Assembly (NCBI GenBank): GCA_902774005.1
Contig: CACYGK010000011.1
Coordinates: forward strand, 45,642-109,641
Reading direction: 5' to 3'
From: an uncultured Bacteroidales bacterium
GTDB taxonomy: Bacteria > Bacteroidota > Bacteroidia > Bacteroidales > Bacteroidaceae
Length of the DNA: 64,000 bases
The translations under genes were made by a program, and so were the position numbers. Shown here one piece after another: positions 26,174 through 32,633 of the stretch (within the stretch, counting starts at the first letter, position 1; the number at the start of each line of letters is the position of its first letter). Below the pieces are notes generated by a model. That model was not told where the DNA came from and searched no databases. It worked only from the letters and a program-made list of their open reading frames with translations.

Positions 26174-26204
26174 TTGGCATTTTTCACACTATACACTATA
26201 TTTG
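26174..26204 (+). promoter_or_regulatory. Promoter of the YafQ toxin-antitoxin operon
   Basis: TTG (26174-26176), a 20-base spacer and TATATTTG (26197-26204), 30 bases before the antitoxin ATG. Confidence 0.75.
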
Positions 26205-26233
26205 CAGCAGAAAATTGAAAATCACATAGGATT

Positions 26234-26500
26234 ATGGCAACATTGGTATTACAGATTCCAGACGAGAGCCTCGTTCAGAAAGTGAAGCAGGCATGCAAGA
26301 TGATTGTGGGTGTAACTTCGGTAAAGATACAGAAGCCCACCAAGGGAAAGGAGTACGACATCACGAAGACAGCCGGCTATCGCGAGGCAATGGACGACGT
26401 GAAGAACGGCAGAGTGTATCATGCCGACAGCGTGGATGACATGTTCAAGCAGATACTTGGTGAGGAGGCATTCAGCAAAATCCGTAGTAGCCATGTATAG
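26234..26500 (+). CDS. Putative antitoxin paired with YafQ-type toxin
   Basis: An 88-residue protein, first of a two-gene operon whose second gene encodes a YafQ-family toxin overlapping it by 8 bases. The N-terminus (ATLVLQIPDESLVQKVKQAC) suggests a beta strand and helix of a small DNA-binding or dimerisation unit. The C-terminus (YREAMDDVKNGRVYHADSVDDMFKQIL) resembles toxin-wrapping tails of Bacteroidetes type II antitoxins. It is not recognisably DinJ or RelB. As in other type II systems it should neutralise the toxin and repress its own promoter (inference from position). Confidence 0.75.
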   Translation: MATLVLQIPDESLVQKVKQACKMIVGVTSVKIQKPTKGKEYDITKTAGYREAMDDVKNGRVYHADSVDDMFKQILGEEAFSKIRSSHV

Positions 26501-26765
26501 AATCGACTACACCAAGCGTTTCAAGAAAGACTTGAAGCGCTGCCAGAAGCGAGGTCTTGACTTGCAACTGATTCTTGATGCTATTGCGCTGCTTAGAACT
26601 ACAGGCTCTCTGCCCATGAAGTACCGTCCGCACAAGCTGTCGGGCGACAAGGACGGTCAGTGGGAGTGCCACATCGAACCAGACTGGCTGATGACGTGGG
26701 AGCAAAATGACATGGAACTTACGTTGCTCTTCTTACAGACTGGCACACATTCCGATTTATTCTGA
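26493..26765 (+). CDS. YafQ-family mRNA interferase toxin
   Basis: A 90-residue RelE/ParE-superfamily toxin. Family motifs are YTKRFKKDLKRCQKRG (residues 5-20), HKLSGDKDGQWECHIEPDW (about 56-74) and the C-terminal LLFLQTGTHSDLF, in which the His near the end matches the catalytic His of YafQ. YafQ enzymes cut mRNA on the ribosome. The start at 26493 (MYRIDYTKRF) is preferred over an earlier in-frame ATG because it leaves the standard family N-terminus and the usual short overlap with the antitoxin. A repeated 26-base element begins 5 bases after the stop. Confidence 0.92.
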   Translation: MYRIDYTKRFKKDLKRCQKRGLDLQLILDAIALLRTTGSLPMKYRPHKLSGDKDGQWECHIEPDWLMTWEQNDMELTLLFLQTGTHSDLF

Positions 26766-26769
26766 AAAA

Positions 26770-26795
26770 GACTGGACGTCCACCTTTGATTCATG
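26770..26795 (+). repeat. Direct repeat copy A (GACTGGACGTCCAC element)
   Basis: GACTGGACGTCCACCTTTGA and the following TTCATG. It contains the palindrome TGGACGTCCA and differs at two positions from copy B at 27320-27345, exactly 550 bases away. Confidence 0.85.
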
Positions 26796-26894
26796 AAAAA
26801 CACATCTCGAGCAATTACACCACGTCAATGCTTAGGTCGAAAAAGGCAGGGAAAAAATAATCCTTTGGAATTTTGCCATAATATAAAATATGTG

Positions 26895-26902
26895 TATGTT
26901 TG
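26895..26902 (+). promoter_or_regulatory. Promoter -7 box before the 64-aa protein
   Basis: TATGTTTG (TAnnTTTG). An upstream in-frame ATG at 26900 overlaps this box, so translation should begin at 26918. Confidence 0.55.
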
Positions 26903-26917
26903 CATCGAATAAACAAA

Positions 26918-27112
26918 ATGGATATGAATACAGTTGTAGAACGTACTCCGAGAAGTGTAACAGTACGTCTCAGTACACGTAGGTGGAATAGAATGTTAGA
27001 ATTGGAAAAGGCGTATAAGCTGGCTCGTATCATCAAGCGCAGCATGAATCAGGTAGAGTCTGAGCCATGTATGACGGCAGAAGAAGCTATTCAGACACTT
27101 AGAGCTTTATGA
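26918..27112 (+). CDS. Small antitoxin-like protein (64 aa)
   Basis: Begins MDMNTVVERTPRSVTVRLST and is basic and mostly helical after residue 20 (RRWNRMLELEKAYKLARIIK). The C-terminus MTAEEAIQTLRAL resembles tails of small Bacteroidetes antitoxins. Out of frame and directly downstream lies a coding-like relic that resembles the end of a small toxin. The gene sits between two 26-base direct repeats. The family was not recognised, so antitoxin is an inference from size and context. Confidence 0.5.
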   Translation: MDMNTVVERTPRSVTVRLSTRRWNRMLELEKAYKLARIIKRSMNQVESEPCMTAEEAIQTLRAL

Positions 27113-27239
27113 ATATCAGAACGTATTCAGAGTCCGAATCCTAAATGATGAGTTACAATTATTGTATATCTATGATAAATCAGACTACGAAAACGTTTCC
27201 GATTCTTATTTAAGAGATATCATGAAACGTATGGAATAA
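27075..27239 (+). pseudogene. Relic of a small toxin-like gene
   Basis: An open frame without a start codon overlaps the 3' end of the preceding gene. It reads LELYEYQNVFRVRILNDELQ then LLYIYDKSDYENVSDSYL and ends KRME. The alternating hydrophobic strands and the KSDYENV/S-type ending resemble C-terminal parts of RelE-like toxins. No ATG is available after the in-frame stop at 27072, so it looks like a truncated partner of the 64-aa antitoxin-like gene. Homology not proven. Confidence 0.4.
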
Positions 27240-27243
27240 ATAC

Positions 27244-27287
27244 TATACTCTATAACCCATAACCTTTAACCTATAACCCTTATAAGA
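27244..27287. repeat. Short-unit tandem array (CTATAACC-type)
   Basis: CTATAACCCATAACCTTTAA followed by CCTATAACCC gives five or six 7-8-bp units, starting 4 bases after the stop of the relic toxin frame. Confidence 0.8.
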
Positions 27288-27319
27288 ATGAAAACATAAC
27301 ACCATAAACTAAGGACATA

Positions 27320-27345
27320 GACTGGACGTCCACTTTTGATTCTTG
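27320..27345 (+). repeat. Direct repeat copy B (GACTGGACGTCCAC element)
   Basis: GACTGGACGTCCACTTTTGA and the following TTCTTG, near-identical to copy A at 26770-26795. Confidence 0.85.
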
Positions 27346-27548
27346 TTCTAGAAATTCGGCAAAATTGACAGATACAATCAAGAACTGAAGTAGATTGTTC
27401 ACGCTGAATGGCGTGGGCATTTGCTCGTTTAAGATTGTAAGGTGTTTGCCGATACCTCTAGAACATAGACGAAGTAACTTGTCCACGTTTTCTTTTTCTA
27501 TATATGGACATGAACTAATTGATTATTAACATAAAAACCTTAACAACT
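27346..27548. other. Intergenic stretch without a supported gene
   Basis: A minus-strand frame of about 70 codons crosses this segment and copy B of the direct repeat. It has no start context or recognised motif, so I do not call a gene. AT-rich sequence leads to the LRR gene; no confident promoter was found. Confidence 0.4.
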
Positions 27549-28658
27549 ATGAGAAAACTATTACTTCCCTTATTTTCATTACTACTTTCCTGTAGTGCAT
27601 GGGCATGGGATACAATAAAAGATGGCATTTATTACAATGTGAATAAAGATTTAAAAGAGGCAACAGTCACTTTTCATAACTCTAATTATAATTCATATTC
27701 TGGTGATATCGTTATCCCTTCTTCGATTATTTTCGATAAAAAAACATATAATGTAACAAGCATTGGCATTTGTGCTTTCACGGATTGCCCAGATTTGACA
27801 TCAATAGAGATTCCCAATAGTATTAAATACATTGGAAGGTCTGCTTTCATGGGATGTTCTAGTTTGACTTCTATAGAAATCCCTAATAGTGTAATAAGTA
27901 TTCAGGAATGGGCTTTCGCATTATGCTCAGGTTTGACATCGATTGAGATTCCCAAAAGTGTTGGGTACATTGGTGACGATGCGTTCACTGGATGCATAAA
28001 TTTGAGTTCAGTTACAATAAATAGTAATAGCATGGTTTCAAAAACATACACATCTTCTTCAAATATTGGAGATATATTCGGTAATGTAAAATACATCTTG
28101 GGGGATGAAGTTACTAGCATTGGTGATTATGCTTTTTATGATTCAGGTATGTCTTCGATTGTAATTCCGAATAGTGTTACAAGTATTGGTAATTATGCCT
28201 TTTCTGGCTGTAAAGGACTGTCTTCGTTAGACATAAGTAATGGTGTTAAAAGTGTTGGTAATCGTGCTTTCTATAATTGTACAGGTTTGACTTCAATAAA
28301 GATATCAAGTAGTGTTACCAGCATTGGTGATTATGCTTTCTTTGGTTGTGGGGGATTAACTTTAATAACATGTGAAGCTAACACTCCCCCTAAAATTTAT
28401 TGGAATACGTTTGATAACAAATCTGTATATACTTATGTTCCTGCCGAGAGTGTTGACGATTATAAAAATTCATCTATTTGGGAATATTTCAGTAATATTC
28501 TTCCAATAGTTCCAGCAAATATCAACGCAATTGAGAACGGACAAATGACAAATGACAAATACTTCGACTTTGGTGGACGAGAAATACCAACACTCCAGAA
28601 GGGCATGAACATCGTGAAGAAGGCTAATGGGCAAACTGTAAAAGTCTTGGTCAAATAA
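27549..28658 (+). CDS. BspA-like leucine-rich-repeat surface protein
   Basis: Exported protein of about 369 residues: signal peptide at residues 1-19 (LLLPLFSLLLSCSAWA), then about eight LRR_5 repeats of about 23 residues with the pattern TSIGDYAFxxCxGLTSIxIPNSV (about 60-290). A C-terminal tail (GREIPTLQKGMNIVKKANGQ) ends in VKVLVK and is typical of exported Prevotella proteins. BspA-type LRRs mediate adhesion in oral relatives; ligand unknown. The start is placed at MRKLLLPLF because the 10 upstream in-frame codons would hide the signal peptide. Codon use is AT-richer than the core genes, fitting an accessory region. It is followed by a hairpin repeat found after two other genes. Confidence 0.88.
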   Translation: MRKLLLPLFSLLLSCSAWAWDTIKDGIYYNVNKDLKEATVTFHNSNYNSYSGDIVIPSSIIFDKKTYNVTSIGICAFTDCPDLTSIEIPNSIKYIGRSAFMGCSSLTSIEIPNSVISIQEWAFALCSGLTSIEIPKSVGYIGDDAFTGCINLSSVTINSNSMVSKTYTSSSNIGDIFGNVKYILGDEVTSIGDYAFYDSGMSSIVIPNSVTSIGNYAFSGCKGLSSLDISNGVKSVGNRAFYNCTGLTSIKISSSVTSIGDYAFFGCGGLTLITCEANTPPKIYWNTFDNKSVYTYVPAESVDDYKNSSIWEYFSNILPIVPANINAIENGQMTNDKYFDFGGREIPTLQKGMNIVKKANGQTVKVLVK

Positions 28659-28686
28659 GGAATAGCACTTTTATATCATACAATTC

Positions 28687-28724
28687 ACTCGTATCGGGAA
28701 CCTCCTGGTGCGAGTGCTGTATAT
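28687..28724 (+). repeat. Hairpin repeat element, copy 1
   Basis: ACTCGTATCGGGAACCTCCT then GGTGCGAGTGCTGTATAT. The ends ACTCG/CGAGT can pair. It lies 29 bases after the LRR gene stop. Copy 2 (29755-29792) differs at a single base and copy 3 (31185-31206) has only the right half. Confidence 0.85.
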
Positions 28725-28906
28725 GTAAAATATATCCATTTATTTTGTATAATGTTCACCTTGCACTATAGTTGAATACGTCGTCATCGCTTGCGCTTTC
28801 GAAACAAAGTGGAGAAAGAATTACTCCCGGGGCTGGCTTCGCCTTCCTCTGTCACGACTCGGCAAAGTTCAAGTAAACTTGACTCTGCGCTCACTGCTCC
28901 ATCGGT
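28725..28906. other. Intergenic segment with promoter-repeat fragments
   Basis: No gene. ACTATAGTTGAATACGTCG (28766-28784) resembles the segment after duplicated promoter copy 1. CGGCAAAGTTCAAGTAAACT followed by TGACTCTGCGCTC (about 28861-28892) is an imperfect hairpin of a kind I recall as common between Prevotella genes. Confidence 0.45.
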
Positions 28907-28972
28907 TCGGAAGAGCAAAAATGAAAAAATTCTTTTTTCTTTTTGTTCTTCTCTCACTTAACCGTATAGTTG
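28907..28972 (+). repeat. Duplicated promoter region, copy 1 (inactive-looking)
   Basis: A 66-base sequence from TCGGAAGAGCAAAAATG to CTTAACCGTATAGTTG, repeated 88 bases downstream. Here the -7 element reads TATAGTTG, departing from TAnnTTTG. Confidence 0.85.
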
Positions 28973-28994
28973 ACTACGTCGAATATACTATCGC

Positions 28995-29059
28995 TCGGAA
29001 GAGCAAAAATAAAAAATTCTTTTTTCTTTTTGTTCTTCTCTCACTTAACCGTATATTTG
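28995..29059 (+). promoter_or_regulatory. Duplicated promoter region, copy 2 (active-looking)
   Basis: Near-identical to 28907-28972 but ending CCGTATATTTG. TTG (29030-29032), a 19-base spacer and TATATTTG (29052-29059) form a good promoter, 16 bases before the ATG at 29076. Confidence 0.75.
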
Positions 29060-29075
29060 CAAAAAATATAAGAGT

Positions 29076-29300
29076 ATGGAGCAAATGACAAGATTAAATC
29101 CTGCACAATATGAAGTGCTGAATATGCTCTCCTGTATTGATAAGGAGGAAGATGTTACAGCATTGAGAACGCTGATTGTACAGTTCCTGAACAATAGATT
29201 GCAGAAGGAGATTGATAGTCTGTGGGATAACGGAACTCTCACAGAAGAAACTGTTTCTGCATGGAGTCACGAACACATGCGTACACCATACAAAAGATAA
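29076..29300 (+). CDS. Putative antitoxin partner of the PIN toxin
   Basis: A 74-residue, mostly helical, acidic protein (MEQMTRLNPAQYEVLNMLSC at the start). Three bases separate it from a PIN-domain gene of toxin size, the standard layout of VapBC-like or PIN-family type II modules. No AbrB, RHH or Phd motif was recognised, so the antitoxin role rests on position and size. DNA-binding ability cannot be judged. Transcribed from the duplicated promoter at 28995-29059. Confidence 0.65.
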   Translation: MEQMTRLNPAQYEVLNMLSCIDKEEDVTALRTLIVQFLNNRLQKEIDSLWDNGTLTEETVSAWSHEHMRTPYKR

Positions 29301-29303
29301 TGT

Positions 29304-29726
29304 ATGACACGATACGTTGTTCTTGATACAAATTGTTTGCTGCAATCACTCTCTCGTAGAAGTCAGTACTACAAGGTGTGGAATGACTTTGTGGAAGGGA
29401 GGTATGTCTTGTGTGTATCAAATGAGATACTTGAAGAGTACGAGGAGATTATTGCTTCACACATGTCGCCTCTTGCTGCGAGACTGGCGGTGGAGACAAT
29501 TCTCCGTGCAAACAATGTAATCAGGGTTGATGCGCAATTCCATTTCAATCTCATTACATCAGATATTGATGATAACAAATTTGTGGATTGTGCTATCGTC
29601 GCTAATGCAGACTACATTGTATCGGAGGATAGTCATTTCAATATCTTGAAATCCATACCTTTTCCGCATGTTGAAGTAAAAAGGTTGCATGATTTCTTTG
29701 AGGAGCTATCCCTTTTTGATAATTAA
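29304..29726 (+). CDS. PIN-domain toxin (putative toxin-antitoxin PIN family)
   Basis: A 140-residue PIN nuclease: YVVLDTNCLL (catalytic Asp about 8), SNEILEEYEEI (Glu about 44), DDNKFVDCAIVANADYIVSED (Asp residues about 90-110) and HF. These match the four acidic residues that bind Mg/Mn in PIN RNases of the putative toxin component PIN family. It follows the 74-aa gene after 3 bases. The likely role is RNA cleavage when the partner is lost. A hairpin repeat (29755-29792) follows 29 bases after the stop. Confidence 0.88.
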   Translation: MTRYVVLDTNCLLQSLSRRSQYYKVWNDFVEGRYVLCVSNEILEEYEEIIASHMSPLAARLAVETILRANNVIRVDAQFHFNLITSDIDDNKFVDCAIVANADYIVSEDSHFNILKSIPFPHVEVKRLHDFFEELSLFDN

Positions 29727-29754
29727 AATCCATCTCATCTTTAAAGAATAATTT

Positions 29755-29792
29755 ACTCGCATCGGGAACCTCCTGGTGCGAGTGCTGTATAT
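29755..29792 (+). repeat. Hairpin repeat element, copy 2
   Basis: ACTCGCATCGGGAACCTCCT then GGTGCGAGTGCTGTATAT. ACTCGCA/TGCGAGT can pair. Same position relative to the upstream stop codon as copy 1. Confidence 0.85.
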
Positions 29793-29821
29793 ATAAATAA
29801 TGTGTGAGGTAAAGGGAATGA

Positions 29822-29872
29822 TGTAAGATGTAAGATGTATGATGGAAGAAGTAAGAAGTATGATAAAACGAA
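29822..29872. repeat. Short-unit array (GTAAGAT/GTATGAT-type)
   Basis: TGTAAGATGTAAGATGTATG then ATGGAAGAAGTAAGAAG: five or six degenerate 7-8-bp units in the spacer before ATPase copy 2. Confidence 0.65.
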
Positions 29873-29909
29873 AAGTGGTGTACTTAGACTACTTTTTTTA
29901 AAGAAAATG

Positions 29910-29940
29910 TTGTTTGTACGCAACACTTTGTTTATCTTTG
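29910..29940 (+). promoter_or_regulatory. Promoter of ATPase copy 2
   Basis: TTG (29910-29912), a 20-base spacer and TATCTTTG (29933-29940), 20 bases before the ATG at 29961. Confidence 0.75.
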
Positions 29941-29960
29941 CGGCGTAAAATCTTCTGCTT

Positions 29961-31172
29961 ATGGATTCATTATTTAGAAAGAGTGAGCGACTATTGACGA
30001 ATGTCAGTACGAAAATAGTTCGCGAAAAGATGAATGAAATTCACTGGAATGCGCAACTCATTAGCATTATGGGAGCTAAGGGGGTGGGCAAATCTACGTT
30101 AATCAAGCAGTATCTGAAACAGAATTACAAGATGGGAGATCGACGTGCGTTGTATTGTTCTGCCGATACTGTTGATTTCTCAACACGTACTTTAGTGGAT
30201 TTGGCTGAGGAGTTTGTTATTCGAGGTGGCGAGTTGCTTGTCATCGACGAGATTCACAAGTATAAATCGGGTACTTCGGATTGGAGTCGCGAGATTAAGG
30301 AGATATATGAACTATACCCCGCGTTGAAGCTGATTGTGAGCGGTTCGTCTCTGCTTCAGTTGAGAGAGGGTGATGCGGATCTCTCACGTCGTGCGGTTAA
30401 GTACACAATGGCAGGTCTTTCTTTTCGAGAGGCTCTGCGTTTTTATCATGGTCTGGAGTTCGAGAAGTGGACTTTGGAGGATATATTAGCGCATCCTTAC
30501 GATTTGTGGCATATGGTTACTTCGAAGTGTAAACCTGTCGTGTTGTTCAAGGAATATATTGAAAAGGGCTATTATCCCTTTTTGTTGGAGGGAGAAGGAG
30601 AGTATTACACGAAGATAGAACAGGTGGTCAATTATATAATCGAGAATGAGTTGCCTAGGATTTGCAAGGTTGATGTGTCGAATGTAAGAAAGTTGCAGGC
30701 ACTTATTGTTCTGATATGTAGCGAGGTGCCTTTTGAGCTTAATGCCAATAGGATTGCTGCTGCATTGGAGATAGGTCGCGATACTGTAGTGGAATACCTC
30801 AAATATCTAGGTGATGCAAAGGTACTGAATCTGCTTTATTCAGATAAAAAGAAAATTGGCAAGTTGACAAAACCTGATAAGGTTTACATGGAGAATCCAA
30901 ATATTCTCTACGCGTTGGCTCCAGCTAAGGTCGAAATAGGTACGCTACGCGAAACTTTTGCCATAAATAGTCTGTCTGAGTCGCACAATGTTGAATATGG
31001 TAAGGCCCAGGGTGACTTTAAGGTAGATGGGAAATATACTTTTGAGATAGGTGGTCGCAGCAAGGATTATTCGCAGATTGCCGGGGTGAAGGATTCTTAT
31101 ATTTTCGCCGATGACTGGGATATGCCTGATGGTGCTAAGTTGCCTTTGTGGATGCTAGGATTCTTATATTAA
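29961..31172 (+). CDS. AAA ATP-binding protein with DUF4143-type C-terminal domain (copy 2)
   Basis: A 403-residue paralogue of the protein at 20551-21744. Walker A is GAKGVGKSTL (about residues 39-48), Walker B LLVIDEIHKYK (about 93-103) and sensor LIVSGSSLL. The middle holds a winged-helix-like segment (NRIAAALEIGRDTVVEYLKY). The tail is GDFKVDGKYTFEIGGRSKDY to LPLWMLGFLY. The two proteins align throughout but are well diverged. Role unknown, as for copy 1. The nearby relic of a third copy on the opposite strand suggests repeated gain and loss of this family here. Confidence 0.85.
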   Translation: MDSLFRKSERLLTNVSTKIVREKMNEIHWNAQLISIMGAKGVGKSTLIKQYLKQNYKMGDRRALYCSADTVDFSTRTLVDLAEEFVIRGGELLVIDEIHKYKSGTSDWSREIKEIYELYPALKLIVSGSSLLQLREGDADLSRRAVKYTMAGLSFREALRFYHGLEFEKWTLEDILAHPYDLWHMVTSKCKPVVLFKEYIEKGYYPFLLEGEGEYYTKIEQVVNYIIENELPRICKVDVSNVRKLQALIVLICSEVPFELNANRIAAALEIGRDTVVEYLKYLGDAKVLNLLYSDKKKIGKLTKPDKVYMENPNILYALAPAKVEIGTLRETFAINSLSESHNVEYGKAQGDFKVDGKYTFEIGGRSKDYSQIAGVKDSYIFADDWDMPDGAKLPLWMLGFLY

Positions 31173-31184
31173 TCAAAGGCAATA

Positions 31185-31206
31185 TCCTGGTGCGAGTGCT
31201 GTATAT
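31185..31206 (+). repeat. Hairpin repeat element, copy 3 (partial)
   Basis: TCCTGGTGCGAGTGCTGTAT plus AT matches the right half of copies 1 and 2 and again lies just after a stop codon (31172). Confidence 0.75.
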
Positions 31207-31226
31207 TGGGGAAAGTATATCTTTTT

Positions 31227-31322
31227 TTAATAGATAAAACCAAACATCCAAAGTGGTATCTGATTTTCGTATGCATATTCTATATCGTCTTTGACGATAA
31301 AACTAATAAGTAAATTGCACAA
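31227..31322 (-). pseudogene. C-terminal relic of a third AAA/DUF4143 ATPase
   Basis: Read on the minus strand this gives SFIVKDDIEYAYENQIPLWM then FGFIY and a stop. It aligns with the last 25 residues of both intact copies (FVVSDDIEIGHAKKIPLWLF and IFADDWDMPDGAKLPLWMLG). An in-frame stop lies at 31323-31325, and the rest of the gene is absent. It is tail to tail with copy 2, only 54 bases from its stop. Confidence 0.8.
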
Positions 31323-31414
31323 CTAATTTAGCAGATTTCTTTAAAAATTGCACAAAAGGGTATGCAATTTAGGTTGTAACTCGCATAATTTTGAAGTTTT
31401 ATAATTTAAGAAGC

Positions 31415-31443
31415 TTGATTAATCCTAAAATAGAGTACTTTTG
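31415..31443 (+). promoter_or_regulatory. Promoter of the DUF4932 gene
   Basis: TTG (31415-31417), an 18-base spacer and TACTTTTG (31436-31443), 32 bases before the ATG. The segment before it (31311-31380) holds two copies of AAATTGCACAA. Confidence 0.6.
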
Positions 31444-31475
31444 TATCGTTTTTTGACCTAATTGATTTTTTTAAG

Positions 31476-32564
31476 ATGAAAAGAAGAAACTTTATTCTGA
31501 TTTTCTTTATTCTGATTTTACTGACTTTCGTTTCGATGGTGGGTCAGGCGCAACTCAAGGTTGAAGTATCTGAGGCTGTCGAATTGATGAGTATTCTCTC
31601 GCGTACTGCCGGTTTTGAGGAATACAGCAAGGACCTTGCAGGACAGTATACGAAAGATACGGAGGAATGGTTTGTGGCATACAGGGAGCACCCTGTTATT
31701 CCGTATTACAGGGAGATACGTGCGAAGTACGGCATAGGATATGAAAAGGTGATGAATATGGCTGTTCATCTTGAGATTGCGAAGGGAAAGGTGAAGCTGA
31801 TAGGAAACAAGGCTGACCTAAACGACGAATGGCAGAATGTAAACCTCGACGAGTTCATCGCTTTGCTTAATAAGTTCTATAACGATACACGCTTTCATAA
31901 GTTCTTCGAACAGCATAGTTCTTTCTACGATGAAGGCATAAAGGAGTATGAAAGGAACATTATGTCGATGATCCATCAGGACTGGTACAACCGCTTTTAC
32001 GGAACGGAGGCGAAGGAACTGTTTCATATAATCATCGCTTTTACTTACGGAGACAATCATAATGGTGTTCATCGTCAACTGGAAGGAAAACCCAGAGAAG
32101 CATTTGCTATCATGGGCTATTGGATTAATCGTACCACCTGGGATGCAACTCTGCTGATACATGAGTTCAACCACAGTTTCGTCAATCCTCTGCTCGATAA
32201 TGCCGCGAACCGTGCGATGATGGAAAAGATTGGTACGAAGATGTTGCAGTTCGCCCAGCCTGCAATGGAGCGACAGGATTACAACAAATGGGAAATCGTA
32301 ATAAATGAGAGCATAGTCCGAGCTGCCGTATATATCTATCTGAAGGACTATAATCTTGTCAGCAGGGGAACGGTATATTACATGATGGAAGAAGTGTGGC
32401 ACAAAGGTTTCCAATGGATACCCGAACTCGTAGGATGTCTGCGCGACTATACCACTCAGCGTGAGAAGTACAAGACTCTCAACGATTACTATCCGGAAAT
32501 TGCGAAATGCCTTACCAAGTACCTTAACAACGAAGGCAACCGCATACAGAACGCGCTCAGATAA
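31476..32564 (+). CDS. DUF4932 putative secreted zinc metallopeptidase
   Basis: A 362-residue exported protein with a signal peptide of about 25 residues (ILIFFILILLTFVSMVGQAQ). HEFNHSFVNPL, near residue 229, gives the HExxH zinc site, and NESIVRAAVYIYL downstream could supply the third ligand Glu, as in DUF4932 proteins. Catalysis has not been shown for the family as far as I know. A single gene with its own promoter, terminated by a hairpin shared with the convergent FNT gene. No gaps relative to the motifs I know. Confidence 0.8.
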   Translation: MKRRNFILIFFILILLTFVSMVGQAQLKVEVSEAVELMSILSRTAGFEEYSKDLAGQYTKDTEEWFVAYREHPVIPYYREIRAKYGIGYEKVMNMAVHLEIAKGKVKLIGNKADLNDEWQNVNLDEFIALLNKFYNDTRFHKFFEQHSSFYDEGIKEYERNIMSMIHQDWYNRFYGTEAKELFHIIIAFTYGDNHNGVHRQLEGKPREAFAIMGYWINRTTWDATLLIHEFNHSFVNPLLDNAANRAMMEKIGTKMLQFAQPAMERQDYNKWEIVINESIVRAAVYIYLKDYNLVSRGTVYYMMEEVWHKGFQWIPELVGCLRDYTTQREKYKTLNDYYPEIAKCLTKYLNNEGNRIQNALR

Positions 32565-32584
32565 GAGAATAACTATGAAAGAAC

Positions 32585-32614
32585 AAAGGTGCACATCGCT
32601 GTGCACCTTTTCTT
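32585..32614. terminator. Bidirectional Rho-independent terminator
   Basis: Stem AAAGGTGCAC/GTGCACCTTT with a 6-base loop and TTTTC tail, between convergent DUF4932 (+) and FNT (-) genes. TATATATAAATAATGTGT directly after it also follows hairpin repeat copy 2 (about 29788-29805). Confidence 0.88.
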
Positions 32615-32633
32615 ATATATAAATAATGTGTAG

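Noticed and set aside
27280-27486. Minus-strand frame of about 70 codons before the LRR gene
   Set aside because: It starts with GTG, crosses a direct repeat and a tandem array, and shows no recognisable motif. It is more likely chance, or a relic too degraded to call.
28687-29792. Hairpin repeats as integron attC sites
   Set aside because: The copies lack the conserved GTTRRRY/RYYYAAC cores, and no integron integrase is visible. Retained only as an unexplained repeat.
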